DNA of 64,000 nucleotides, from assembly GCF_030445035.2 (NCBI RefSeq), contig NC_080702.1:30441843-30505842 (forward strand), in the 5' to 3' direction. The position numbers were made by a program, and so were the translations under genes. This stretch comes from Dasypus novemcinctus (taxonomy: Eukaryota; Chordata; Mammalia; Cingulata; Dasypodidae). Below the pieces are notes generated by a model that was given only the letters and a program-made list of their open reading frames with translations, made no database searches and was not told the DNA's origin. Positions 35,076 to 46,978 of this stretch are shown piece after piece (position 1 is the stretch's first letter; the number at the start of each line of letters is the position of its first letter).

Positions 35076-36764
35076 TCAATATAGACACTAAGAAAGAAAG
35101 TTAACATGACTAAGAATCAGGATAAAAATCAGACAGTGGGAAAAATACTTTAAGTGTTTCAGATTTTTAAATTATTCAGAGAATATGAAACTAAAAATTT
35201 TTAAAAGAATGTTGCAATTATATAAAATGATATTTTTCAATCATGAAATAAATAGAACCTTAAAGCTGAAATGTACAATGATGAAAATTTAAAATTTCCA
35301 TGTAGTGGATCTGGGAGAAATTTATCTGCAATGGAAACCAAAGGCCAATGCATCCTGAAACAGAAACTGGAAAATAAACCAAATTTATAGCTGTAGACTT
35401 TTGTACATTTGGCACTTTCTCTATGTCCTCCCATTTACCACCAGTAAAACATTCCCTCTCATGATATTTTCTACGCATAGCAAAACAGAACCACAGTTTC
35501 ATTTTAATGATTTATTGTTCCACTAATGGTCTCCTCCTTGGATAATAAACAAATAAATAATATCTTCATTCAAGAAACTCCAGGAGATGAAACATATATG
35601 AACCACACTGAGGAAGATGTATCTCAGAGTTATTAATATGTGGGTTCTTCCAATTCTTCTGAGAAGGGTGATCTGGAAGTAAGGAGAAATGGGAAGAGTG
35701 ACATTGGGGAAAGATACTAGGAGATGAAATCCAGGACCTTCTCATCCAGTACTGTTACTCTAGAATTTACATCTCCTGTAAACTCGGCTCTTGGCATGAA
35801 GGAAGGAATCATTGCTCCTATGGTTGAAAAATACTCACTTAGACACTGGCTACATTATTATGGTGCATTATAAGAGGTAAGGGCTCTGTTACTGTTTTCT
35901 ACTGTGTCTTAATTTAAATGATGTTCCTTGGAACTGAAAGTGTTTATTCTCACTTCCCCCACTTTGGTTAGTTAATTTTCAATTGACAGTGTTCATTTTT
36001 CTAAGTTTCTCATGATAGGGTCCCAAAATAATTATTCTACTCACACAACATAATACAATTGAACTGAACAGACCTAATTCAGAATGAGTCTTGTCCTCCT
36101 TCTATGTCACACACATTTCATGGCTTACAGGCAGTAATTAAGTCTCTCATTTCTCCAGGAATAAGATAAATGAACTAGTATTGCCCTCTGTAACCTGGTG
36201 TTTATCTCTCACTGAATTTATGGAAGTGTCTAGCTGAAATCTATGTTTTACAGCCTCTCTTCAAGTTCCCCCCCCCAAAAAAAAACCAAAAGCCTTAAGT
36301 TGCAATTAAGTTTCACTGATAACAGACAATATTATGTGGGTTTTTTTCTTTTAGCCATATATAGATTCTGGATGAATAAATTTAATTTTCCATGAAAACA
36401 TATATATACCCTCAATTTAGAGTTGATCATTATTCTTTCCACATATTTTTGGATCCTGGAGAAGAATAAAATTCTACTGACAAAACCAGGAATACTTTTT
36501 TTTTTGAGAGAAAAATAAAAGATGCAAGAAAGGGGAAGTAAGAAAAGATCTAGGTAAGAATAATAAGTTCTAGGAGAACATAACAGAATTGAAAAGGCCT
36601 CCATCACTCACAGATGACATGTGCTTATAAAAATCTTATCTTACAAATCAGTGTACCACCTAAGTATTTAGAAAGGCAACAGAGAAGATTCTTAGGGGAT
36701 TTTGAAAGACATATCCTCACAATCTCTCCATAAATACACTCAAAGTATAAGTAAGTTTAACATA
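35076..36764. other. No recognisable gene or repeat
   Basis: AT-rich DNA with frames no longer than 91 codons, none resembling a known protein. No LINE, SINE or LTR signature was recognised, so this is one of the longer apparently unique stretches in the window. Confidence 0.4.
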
Positions 36765-37911
36765 CACAATTGATATTTGATTGGAGAGCTTTGATTAGTT
36801 GTTTGATGTTCTGCTCCTCTTCCTGGTTTTAATTTGTTCATTGGCCTTAGCCATGTCTTCCTGATTATTGGTTTGGTTTATACTTTTTATTGCTGTCTGG
36901 TCATCATTTTTTTTATGGTTTTGTTCAATTGATTAGCTTATCCCTCTAGTCTCAGCTTTTCAGGTACTGTTTTTGTGTGTGCATTAATTTTTCTCTTTGA
37001 CACTTTGTTCTTCTTATTCTATTACCTTGTTGTTGACTAAGTTACCTTGAAAGAAAAAGATTAAGGCCAGGGAAACCAAAGGAGGTAAGGAAAGAAACAA
37101 ATGTAATAGTAGTATTGGTAGTAAAAGTTAGAAGAAGAACTATATAAGATGTAGGAGAATAGATATTAAACTTGTGTAAGCAATGTATGTTATAGGAATA
37201 AGAAAGTGGAGTACTTACAATGAAATGGGAAACTGACTATGGAGAAGAATATAGTATGAATTAAAAGTCTAAGGTGATCAGGAGAGAGGGAAAGAGAAAA
37301 GAAAGACAATAAGATAAGAGTTAATGAAAGATAGAAAACAGAATAGAAGTATTAGATGTAAAAAGCAAGAAAAGTTGGGGGTTAACAAAGAGAGGGTATG
37401 TAAGATGAACAACAGAAGGTGGAAGATAGATAGGAAGAAAAGAGATTGTTTGGTAAAGATGAGGAAGCACAGGAAACAATAGATAAGCAGGCAGCACCTA
37501 ATCGAAAAAAGTAATTAAAAAAAGAAAGAAAAAGGGTGGGGTGAGAGACAAGATAACAAGAAAATAAAAAGCCCTCAAGCAAGGAGTCAATCAAACAATT
37601 TTTTAAAAAAGACTTCCCTCTTATGCTCTTACTTAGCGAAAATAAGAGACCCAAGGGAAACTAATACAAGGATATGATCTAAGTTTTCCCTATCTCAAAA
37701 GAAGTCCCCTTCCAGGGGCAGGATAGACTATTTTGGTGTGAATAAACTGATTATGAATCTGCCCTTCCCCCTTTCTCCCTTTCTCACTTTCCTCTCTCCC
37801 AGGGCAGCAGGAAGCCTATGTGAGAGCTCCTCTCCAAAATTCAAATGGGACACTGGTGAATCAAATCACCATGGAAAATAATGACTCTCAGTCTTCTTGA
37901 GGGAGGGCACC

Positions 37912-38242
37912 TGATATCAGCTATGGGTGGGGGGGACTAGTCATCTCTTCATAAATAACCTGAGCTGCATGTGTCCTGAGCTGTGCATGTGGGACAGTGA
38001 GAGCTGGAGCCCTGCCCTTGGCAACAACTCCAGTCCTGGAAAAACAATTCAGCAACGCAAACTTAATAGACTTTAAATACTCGGGGAAAATGCAAACCAA
38101 ATATGTTAAAAGCTTACATGGAATGTGTGAAGTCTGTGCTAAAAGCTTACCTAGGATATGGAAAATATGTGTTAATTTGAACTTATTGCACACTGAAACA
38201 AATAACCATTGAACTCTTCTTCTGTATAAAACATCTACTACA
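37912..38242 (+). repeat. ERV 5' LTR, R/U5 region deleted
   Basis: It starts TGATATCAGCTATGGGTGG and ends CTACTACA. The U3 part matches the 3' LTR through the TATA-like TGTATAAA (38223-38230). It then jumps to the terminal nine bases, so about 140 bases corresponding to R and U5 are missing. Such a copy could not have been made by normal reverse transcription, so the deletion is post-integration. Confidence 0.85.
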
Positions 38243-38244
38243 TC

Positions 38245-38262
38245 TGGGGGCTCATCCAGGAT
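38245..38262 (+). promoter_or_regulatory. Retroviral primer binding site, tRNA-Pro type
   Basis: The sequence tgggggctcatccaggat differs at two positions from the classical proline primer site complement of gammaretroviruses. It lies two bases after the 5' LTR end, where the primer site is expected. This assigns the element to the class I/ERV1 group. Confidence 0.8.
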
Positions 38263-41200
38263 TTGCAAATGAAGGCCAGAGAATGTAACATTTCACTACC
38301 CCTTCTGGCTCCCTGAGGAAGCTGGGTGCCCCAAATCTGGGTGCCCCTCAACTATGTTTAGTCCAGAAAAAATGTGGGTTCTGTCTGAATCCCCCTGATG
38401 AAAATCAAGGGCAACAGAAATGCTAAAAAAAAAAAAATTCTGGGAATGAAAAATACTCCAAACATGAAAAAAGGTAAGACTCCCCCAGGAAGCATAGTGT
38501 CAGAAAAACCCTAGATTTAATGGTTAAGAAGAGGAGCCCAATCACCTCCCAGGAGACCCCATTACCACCAGAAATTTGGGGAGAAATCATCTCCTCCAGG
38601 TCTGAAAGAAAGAGAAAATAAAAGGAGGGGGGGAAGCCTGGTGTTTGGGATTGGCTAACTGCATGTTAGCATCTTGTTCTGGTCTCATCTCGACTGAGGT
38701 AGTGAAGGCTAGATTATAATAGGAAATTTTGTTTATAAGTTCAAATTCTAACATCCTGAAAATTAGTCTGGATTTAGAAAATCTTGGTCACAGAAAATTG
38801 GATGCACTTTGCAGTGAGGCTTGTTCTGAATGTAAGGTCAAACAGTGAGAAAGGATTAGCTGGAGTCCTTTGTTTTGGTGCCGAATTGCAGATAAATTTG
38901 CTTTGTAAACAGCAAGGGTAAGCAGAAAATATTCTCTCATTCTAAAGTTTGTAATGGCTGCAGGGGTATATGTATATGTATATGTATATAAATTGTGGGT
39001 CAGGTTGATAAGTTTTGTGCTTCTCTGTGTCTGCTCAATGCTGGTGTTAAAATTGTGTAATTAGGTAAAGTGGTGAACTTGGTTAAGCAGGTACCCTCCC
39101 TTGCCAATGGCAAAGGAGTGAAATGATTATAGTTTATAAGGCAAAACCATGGAGTCTGAATGTTTGCGCATGCTCTGCTGTCTCATCCCCGGGTCCTTCG
39201 CATTTGCTGGTGCTCAGGGGATTGTCCATGTCTGCACCATGCACCCACATTTATTGAAACTGGCCCCAGTCAGGGTGGCTGGTGAAATCAGTAACTTAAA
39301 TCACATCCCTGCAAGGGCAGGGATCCCCCAGAAATGTGCCAAATTTGGAAAATTCCTTTCAAAACATTTTAGCATGCTGGAACTCACTACCATCACCTTC
39401 TCTACCCTCCTCCTCTGCAAAAGCTGAAAGCCTGGGAAAGGGGATAGTGGCTTGCCCCCTTCCAGTGAGTCCATACCTTCTATTCATAATCTACATTCCT
39501 ATCTAATAACTATGCACCTGACTGCCTGGAAGGGAGGAGGTAAATGGGGGTGCCAAGCAATACCAGAATAAATGCAATAAAATTCCCTCCCTAAAGCATA
39601 AAAAGCCAAAATAAATTTGTGTAATTGACTTCTGCCCAGGTTCTGCTTTTCTGAATATCATTCTTTGTAAGTCTATGTGGAAAAGCTTTGAAATGTTTTA
39701 AAGCTGTAAACTGGTAAAATACCTTTGCCTAAAGGAAAGAGGCTATTGCTTGAAAACAATAAACCTCTAATCATTTAATATCTCTTATAATGATCTGGCT
39801 GGGAACAGTCATCAATAAGTGTCATAAAATCTGCTGGAAAAAAACACAGATAAATCTTAAAACCCAGAGACCTCATGTAATGTCTCCTTAAAAAAATTGA
39901 ATAAAAAATAAACCTCAAACTTCTCAGTTTAAACTCAATTGCGCCTATAAAAGGTATAAATAGTAATTGAAATAAGACCTCATCAATTAGGGTGAGAGAA
40001 TTCCCTAAAATGCTATGAATATGGAATTCTTCTGTTTTAATCTGTGCTTAACTTTCTATTCAACTTTAAAATCTGTGTTTGGATTTTGTCAGTTTGCTTG
40101 TGCCTAAGAAATCATAGTAAAAGTTAATTTAAAATGAATCTTTAAATGCCAATACTGTCTTGGTGGTGAATTAAATGCATAACGTGCAGATAAAAATTTG
40201 TTCAGTTACTAAAAAAAAAAGGCAGGAAACCTTCACAGGGTTATTACTAATAAGGTTCTTGTAACTTAATTAATAAAGGCATCCAATTCATCTTAAAGTA
40301 AAACATATTAAAAACTGTAACTAAGAATTAAATTCATTGTATAAGTGTACAAATTCATTGTATATATATATATATAACTCAAGCTATTACAATGGAATAA
40401 GTGTGGCCTGAATTTCAGCTATTGTAATGGTGATATTGAATTAATTTGCCTCTATTTATGGCTACTTCAAGTTTATTTAATGCTTACTGTGATGGTGGTA
40501 GTGATTACTTAAACTTGTCCTATAGTTATTTTATAATGAATTTAACCCCTGGTCTTCAACTATTGTGATGGTAATTATAAACTGCATTTGTATTTGCCTT
40601 AGCATATGGTTCCACCCTTTAGCAATTCAACTTAATAATTAACTTTAAAAACTTATACATAAATTAGAAGGAAAAGGGTTTATGCATATCACCTTTGTGC
40701 CATTTTAAATATTTTTGGTCTTCTCATTTCCTCTTTACCCTTTTAAAGGAAAAACTGTCTTTTACCTTGACCTTTAAAATAATATAAATTAATTCTAATT
40801 AGCCATTTCTGCCATGAATCAAAAATAACTGTTGCCAGGTTTTCCAAAAGTAAGCAATACTTTTCCTAGTGTACCAGGCCTTCCTAAGCACCCCCCCCCA
40901 TTGTTCAGGCTGTCTCAAAGAAAAAAATGAGTAAAAGCTACCCAGTTTCTTTCCAGTCTAAACAAAAGTCCAAATGCTTGCCAGATTCCCTCCAAACAGA
41001 GCAATATAACGAAGAAAATCAGTAAGGGAACTATAGTTTAAATTAACCAGCAAAAAATAGAGTTTTTAAATAACTAAATGCTGTTTTTGTGTTAAAATAT
41101 TAATGTCTGCTTATTAACTCAGATTGTTAAAGTTAAATATGCAGTTTTATATATGTAATATATATTTCTAAAACCCAAATTAAACTAAACAGTATAAAAT

Positions 41201-42460
41201 GTCATGTAGAATCTAAATATACAAAACTATTGACAAAGTTATGAAACCTCGTTAAATTATCATTAAAACAGATTAAATAATTGCTTTATATTCCAGAGTC
41301 TAAAAGTTATGCTTCTAAAATTATTCACAGTTTTGGAATTATCAGAAACAAAAGGATTTAAGCTCCTGTAAAAAGGAAAACAACATTCTTTGTCTAATCA
41401 ATAACAATTTCAACTTGTTTACCTTAACTATTATTTCTTGGGTTTATAAAATACCAGGTTAATAAGTTAACTATATGTGTTAAATCTTTAAGATAATAAA
41501 AACTGTAAGCTCATATTTTATGTAATTAAATTAAATATAAAACTGCTCTCTCTTAAATGCATAAAGTAAATTCCATTGGTCACTAATTATAATCTAAGGT
41601 AAATTTGCCAGTCTGTGGTTGTGAGCAATTACGTAAAAAGTTTGTAAAAGTACCTTCCAACTAGAAACCTAAATTGATATTAATAGCAAAACATAACTTC
41701 ATAGTAATGAAACCTGCCTAAAAGTCACCACAAGGTGCATATTTAAGTAAGTGGTAATGAAAAGTTACCTTGATTCCATTGGGAATCTTCCAATTCATTT
41801 TAACAATGATAAAGGTATTTTTCTATATTACTAAAGTAAAATACCTACTAATATCATCATGGTAAAATTGTAGAAGCAAGCAAACTCATTTGATATGTAA
41901 CACATTGCATTGAAATGTTTAAAAGGTATATAAAACAGGTATTCCAAAATTCTAATTAAGTTTGTTTCTTTCGGAATGAACATCTTATTAATCATATGAA
42001 AACTTCATCCAGCTTCATGCGGAATGTCAGATCCATTTTCCTCCAGTCAAAATAAATTAACAAAGTTTTTATACCTTGTTAGGTAAGGACTACCACCCAT
42101 GGCCAACAGGAAGTAGGTACAGTAAAGAGATCATCTTCCTTCAGCACCTCTTTAAGATTAAAAGTGTAAACTCTCTAAGGGTAAAATAAAATTAATAAAT
42201 GGATCTGGAGCCTGGCAAGAAATCCACCTAAGCACCAATACCCTCAGGATAACTGCTAGGGGGACCCACCCCCAGGGTTCTACTGTCCAGGACAAGAACT
42301 TCTTCTAAGAACAGGATAAGCCATAGATATTACCCAGGAACTTTGTCTTTAGGGTCTCACTGAAAAATTAATAAATGGGGTAATCAATCAAAACAACAAA
42401 GAGCCACCCACCTCATAACTCCAATGATAGTTATGCTAAAGCTTAGCAAGTTAAGCTGGC
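38263..42460 (+). other. ERV internal region without recognisable genes
   Basis: The region is AT-rich, with stops in all frames. The longest frame (39149-39427, 92 codons) resembles no retroviral protein I know. It may be a non-autonomous, originally gene-poor element or a fully decayed one; length (4.2 kb against about 7 kb for a complete provirus) favours the former or a large deletion. TA microsatellites occur at 38963-38990 and 40361-40376, and degenerate repeats at 40375-40600. Confidence 0.7.
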
Positions 42461-42473
42461 ATAAAGGGGAGAA
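42461..42473 (+). promoter_or_regulatory. Retroviral polypurine tract
   Basis: ATAAAGGGGAGAA immediately precedes the TG start of the 3' LTR. It is where plus-strand DNA synthesis would have been primed. Confidence 0.8.
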
Positions 42474-42981
42474 TGATACAGGCTATGGGTGGAGGGGCTG
42501 CTCATCTCTTCATAGATAACCTGAGCTGTCTGTGCCCTGAGCTGTGCATGTGGGGCAGTGAGAGCTGCAGCCCTGCCCTTGGTAACCACGACAGCAACTC
42601 CAGTCCTGGAAAAACAATTTAGCAGGGCAAACTCTATAAACTTTAAATAGTCAGGGAAAATGCAAACCAAATATGTTAAACGCTTACATGGAATGTGTGA
42701 AGTTCATGCTAAAAGCTTACCTAAAATGTATAAAGTCCATTCTAAAAGCTTACCTAGGATGTTGAAAATGTGTTAATTCAAACTTATTGAGCAGTGAAAC
42801 AAAAGATAATTTAACTCTTCCTCTGTATAAAAGGAACTCAAAAATCTTATTCAGGGCTCCAGTTTTAAACAGAAAGCTCCCGAGACCAGCTGGCCATAAA
42901 TTCCTTTTTCCTTCCCAAAATTATTACTGAGTCCTGGCCTTTCCATATACAATTATTGAATCTCTCTCAGTGTCTACTACA
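42474..42981 (+). repeat. ERV 3' LTR
   Basis: It starts TGATACAGGCTATGGGTGG, has a TATA-like TATAAAA at 42826-42832 and ends TGTCTACTACA. It is 508 bases long, more complete than the 5' LTR. U3 has three copies of a 33-base unit containing TAAAAGCTTAC (42677, 42710, 42743), the first with one base changed; the 5' LTR has two (38107, 38140). An AATAAA-like CATAAATTCC at 42894 may be the old polyadenylation signal. Confidence 0.88.
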
Positions 42982-43543
42982 CAACCACACCTAGCCGGGG
43001 ACCCTAAATATGCTTTTGGAAACCTACCAAGCCCTTCTTACTGTCTCCCTCCCTTATGTGTGTTGCACAGGATTATTTAATTGCCTGCCTCCACCTTCTC
43101 CTAGATGCAAACACAGAGTTTAGGTAAATTGCACTGCTTCAGCAGATTGGCATCTCCCATCTTCTGGGTTTCTCCTCAAGTCAACTGGTATCCTTCTCAA
43201 AGCTCAAAAAGGGGGGACCAGACAATTGAACCCACACTCATAGGAACCCTCTCCACCCTTCGTCAGAAGCCTCCCACTCTCGGAGTTTATCTCCTCCAGC
43301 TGTGTGACCAGAGAGTTTCAGAGAAAGCTGTGGCTTCTTGCCTGGGGGGAGGGACAGAAACCCGTGGTTTTACCTTGAGCAATCACTCTTGTTGTTGTGC
43401 TCTCTCCAAATCAATGTCCAGCAGCCTCCTACTTTGTGGGTTCCCAAAACAGCTCACACAGGCAGGATTTTGTCCCCACTTAGCCATTTTTTGTAGGAGC
43501 GATGATATGAGGGCTCTGACACTGACACCATCTTGCCCCGCCT

Positions 43544-44019
43544 CTAGCATCCACAATTGCATCTTCATAGTGTGGTATGAGGTCAGCAGGGTACAAGGCT
43601 CTTAGCAGCTTTTTCTGGCTTGTGTTCCTTTCTTCCAGAATATGGAGAACTAGCAGTTACGATGCCTATTAAACAATACTCACTAATGGCATGAGCCTTC
43701 TACTACCTGACTGCAGGAAGGGAGCATATTTGTGGAGTCAACCATTTCGGTGAACTCTTCTTGATTATACAGTGTTCATAATAGTAACAGAAGCATCAAA
43801 TTTCTTGGCTGGCCTGCTTTGCAGTGTTTTCTAAAATTCCAATTATTGGAAGACATAATCCTAGCTTCTTCAATAAGATGTGTATGCATGCTTACTAGGT
43901 TTTTTTCTAAAAATTTTTTTTAAAAATATGTTTTGATTGTTTTTACTTTTAAAGAAGTTTTAGATTACATAAATGTTACATGAAATATATAGGGGATTAC
44001 CATATGCTCCACGCCTTCA
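43544..44019. other. No recognisable gene or repeat
   Basis: Flank of the L1 5' end; no reading frame or repeat recognised. Confidence 0.4.
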
Positions 44020-44400
44020 TCCTCCCACACTTTACCACATAACAACATGTTTCATTAGTGTGGTACATTTGTTACAATTGATGAACGCATATTGAATCTT
44101 TACTACCAACCATGGACTGTAGTTTAGATTATAGTTTACACTCTGTCTCACCCAATTTTATAGGTCGTGACAAAATGTATAATGGCCTGTTTCCACCATT
44201 GCCATGTCATGCAGGAGAAAGCCCCTGTCTCCAAAACGTCCCCATATTCCTCCTATTCTCCCCTCTCCCTCCCCTCAGAGCCACTGGTGGCCACTGCCTT
44301 TATATCAATGATAAGAGTTCTTCCATTCCTAGAATCATAAGTTTAGTCTATTATAGAATAATAATGTCTACTTATTATAACAAACAATGGACCTAGCAAA
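44020..44400 (-). mobile_element. Old L1 3' UTR fragment
   Basis: GGGGATTACCATATGCTCCA, then GTGGTACATTTGTTACAATT, a TAGTTTACACTCTG stretch and TGCCATGTCATGCAGGAG form an antisense copy of the distal L1 3' UTR (compare plus-strand 34700-35030 and 48990-49310). The 94-codon frame over it is not a gene. Confidence 0.75.
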
Positions 44401-45904
44401 AATTCTTAAAAAGCTTTTATTCTGAAGGAGATTTCTGCTTGAACATAAGCCTTTAATGTAAACTAGTTTGTACAAGAACTGATTGCAAGAGAACAGTTTT
44501 GCAGGGCAGCAATCTGGGAATTGGTACATTAAATTGTTGGGAGTGAGAACAACAATGACACTATTTCCATGGGATAAACATACACGATTTTGTATGGATA
44601 GCTTGGAAAAAATGATTCACAATATATTGTTTGCAGTAGCATCTAAAGACAGTGCCAAGGGAATATTTTGACAAACTGTTTTATGTGATAAGTGATTTTA
44701 CTGAGAATCCTAATTCAAGTAATGTAGAATAAGGTGGGGCTCTTATTTGCACTAGAGAGAATTCCAGAAAGAAATGACAAGCTGAGGATTTTTAATTTTC
44801 AGATTATGCTGCAATCAAAACACAGACATTTTATAAGACTGCATGAATGAGATATCTTTCCCTGAAAAATGCAGTTCTGATGTGTGTATGACTCACATCA
44901 GAGTCTGAACCTGGACATTATTAAATTATGATTGAAAATGAATTCACAGCTTTCCCAAAGAAAGTGAAGTGACTAAAAATACATAACCAATTATTAATAT
45001 TTTCAAAAATGACCATTAGCTCAGAAAAATCACTAATTCCAAACTGGTCTGCAATTTGTAGTGATGGCACAGAAATCAGTTGATGAATGAAGCATTCACT
45101 TTAGTGTATCCCAGAAAGAAAACAGTTTCTCTACATAAAAATCTGATATTATGTACTAATATCTGTGTTCACTAGTACAACGAGCTATAGTAGGAAACGG
45201 GGAAAACACACACATTGATTTTTATGATCTGTAAATGTGGACTATTATTGTAGGCAGTGCTGAAAGAAATTTCCAGATAATATTATTACCTATGAAATTA
45301 ATTTTGAAAGGGCAACCTTATGTCACTGGAAGAATGATAGAAATTACCAAGACCATCATTTTTGAAGAATCGGGGATTGCATTGTTGGTTACAGCCTCAC
45401 TTACCTTAAGATTTGGAATGTGCAGGAGAAAGGCACATATTCGAGATGGAATGTGGATTTTTGTAAACCAGTCAGATGATGTCTCCAGTTCAGGATGTGA
45501 CCACTTTCAGGAACCAAGGAACAAAAACCTTGGTAGCTGGTACAAAGCTTTTACTATGTGAGCCTATTTTTCACTAAAACTATAAAACACAAGGAGTTTC
45601 TATCATCTGGCAGTGACTGCAATACACCTTCATCCCTCCAGCAACTGCTATAATTTTAAATGTACAAAATAACCTGTATGAAATATTTTATTGCTGAAAA
45701 TCTAAGCAGCAGTTTCTAACCTCAATCCTGATTCCAGTGAATACAATGCGAGATCACATGATGTAAAATAATACAAAGGAACAGGTGTTTTGATATATAA
45801 AAATTAAAGAAATAGAATTATTTTATTAGACAAATAACAGATTATCTCTCTATACACTTATAAATTACTTAGATTAAGAACTCCTAGTGTTTGACCTCTG
45901 TTAA
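44401..45904. other. No recognisable gene or repeat; 3' flank of the receptor gene
   Basis: AT-rich sequence downstream of the olfactory receptor gene. A 108-codon frame at 45235-45561 (+) has no recognisable motif and ordinary flanking composition. The receptor's 3' UTR probably lies in the right-hand part, but I see no decisive polyadenylation site. Confidence 0.4.
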
Positions 45905-46873
45905 TCATGAACACTTTTGTAAACTTGAGACAAAGTATCCATTTATAGAGAGAGTGTGTCTCAGCTTTTTTAAGGCCTGCTTTATGTCCTTGTTTCTAAG
46001 ACTATAGATAAAAGGGTTCAGCATGGGAGTGACCACTGTGTACATCACTGAGGCTATTGCACTTGCCCTTGAGATTTTGGTAGCAGCAGAGCTAAGATAT
46101 ACTCCAAGACCTGTACCATAAAACAAGGTCACTACTGAGAGGTGAGACCCACAAGTGGAAAAAGCTTTATACTTGCCCTCAGCTGTTGAAATTCTCAAAA
46201 TGGAGGATGCAATCTTAGAGTAAGAGAAAATAATCCCAGTGACTGGAATAACACCCATAAGTCCAGCATCAAAATACAGCACTAGGTCATTGAGGAAGGT
46301 GTCAGAACAAGCCAGTTGAACTACCTGATTAAGTTCACAGAAAAAGTGGGGAATTTCCAACTCAGTACAAAAAGACAATTGCAAAACCATTAAGCCATGT
46401 AAAAGAGAGTCCAAAACACTCAATAACCAGGATGCCAGCAGCAGGAGGGCACAGACCCGGGGGTTCATGATGACCGTGTAGTGCAGGGGGTGGCAGATGG
46501 CCACGAAGCGGTCATAGGCCATTGCAGTCAGGAAGAAATTATCTAATTGTGCAAAAAGTATGAAAAAATACATCTGGCTAAGACAGTTTTTGAAAGTTAT
46601 GATTTTTCTGCCTGTCTGGATGTTCAGCAGCATCTTTGGTACTGTGGTGGAGGTGAAACAGATATCTGTAAAAGAGAGGTTGGAGAGGAAGAAGTACATG
46701 GGTGTGTGGAGGTGGGAGTCAGTGATGATGGCCAAGATGATGATCAGATTTCCAATTAAGGTGACCAGGTACATGGACAGAAATAGCCCAAAGAGGAGGG
46801 GCTGCACTTTTGTATCTTCTGAGAACCCAAGGAGGATAAATTCTAAAACATAAGTTTGGTTATCTGTTTCCAT
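45905..46873 (-). CDS. Olfactory receptor, family 7 type, intact
   Basis: A single-exon coding sequence of 322 residues encodes a class II odorant receptor, a seven-helix G protein-coupled receptor of olfactory neuron cilia that signals through G-olf. Motifs in order: N-glycosylation site NQT (5-7), GN in helix 1 (41-42), [13 protein letters not shown] (55-67), [15 protein letters not shown] (118-132), SYSK in helix 5-6 (217-220), [13 protein letters not shown] (236-248) and [12 protein letters not shown] (283-294). The conserved disulfide cysteines C97 and C179 are present. ELNQVV with [10 protein letters not shown] is characteristic of the OR7 group. I chose the Met at 46873 by family length; the frame stays open for 35 codons upstream to 46978. 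Upstream non-coding exons, if any, are not identifiable. Neighbours are all repeats, as is usual in receptor clusters. Confidence 0.95.
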   Translation of the reverse strand: METDNQTYVLEFILLGFSEDTKVQPLLFGLFLSMYLVTLIGNLIIILAIITDSHLHTPMYFFLSNLSFTDICFTSTTVPKMLLNIQTGRKIITFKNCLSQMYFFILFAQLDNFFLTAMAYDRFVAICHPLHYTVIMNPRVCALLLLASWLLSVLDSLLHGLMVLQLSFCTELEIPHFFCELNQVVQLACSDTFLNDLVLYFDAGLMGVIPVTGIIFSYSKIASSILRISTAEGKYKAFSTCGSHLSVVTLFYGTGLGVYLSSAATKISRASAIASVMYTVVTPMLNPFIYSLRNKDIKQALKKLRHTLSINGYFVSSLQKCS

Positions 46874-46978
46874 GTAGATGATGTATTTCCTGGAAGAGAT
46901 ATCAAAGCAGTACAATTTTTGCTGCAAGCAGTGATCAGGAAAATATAGTAAATGGTATGGTTTATATTGTACATACAT

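Larger units (their letters stand above)
37912..42981 (+). mobile_element. Decayed class I (gamma-type) endogenous retrovirus
   Basis: Two related LTRs (37912-38242 and 42474-42981) flank about 4.2 kb. A primer binding site resembling that for tRNA-Pro follows the 5' LTR, and a polypurine tract precedes the 3' LTR. Flanking tetranucleotides CACC (37908-37911) and CAAC (42982-42985) could be a 4-base target duplication with one change, typical of class I elements. The LTRs differ at roughly a tenth or more of positions by eye, so it is old. No gag, pol or env is recognisable. Confidence 0.85.
36765..43543 (-). mobile_element. L1 5' part (5' UTR and ORF1 start), copy D, split by an ERV
   Basis: The minus-strand 5' end is at about 43543 (complement of GGCGGGGCAAGATGG), followed by 5' UTR to 42986. 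It resumes at 37911 and runs to the ORF1 start codon at 36904. Only about 47 codons of ORF1 follow before similarity stops near 36765. An endogenous retrovirus at 37912-42981 separates the two halves of the 5' UTR. Loss of the 3' portion is unusual for L1, which normally loses its 5' end, and implies a later deletion or rearrangement. Confidence 0.8.

Noticed and set aside
38263..42460. CRISPR-like or satellite array in the AT-rich interior
   Set aside because: No regular repeat-spacer structure; only degenerate similarity at irregular spacing.
43105..43605. 166-codon plus-strand frame
   Set aside because: It is antisense to the 5' UTR of an L1 (minus strand) and runs past its 5' end.
45235..45561. 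108-codon frame near the olfactory receptor
   Set aside because: No recognisable motif, and AT-rich context. Nothing supports translation.
46547..46853. Plus-strand frames opposite the olfactory receptor
   Set aside because: They are shadows of the conserved receptor coding sequence.
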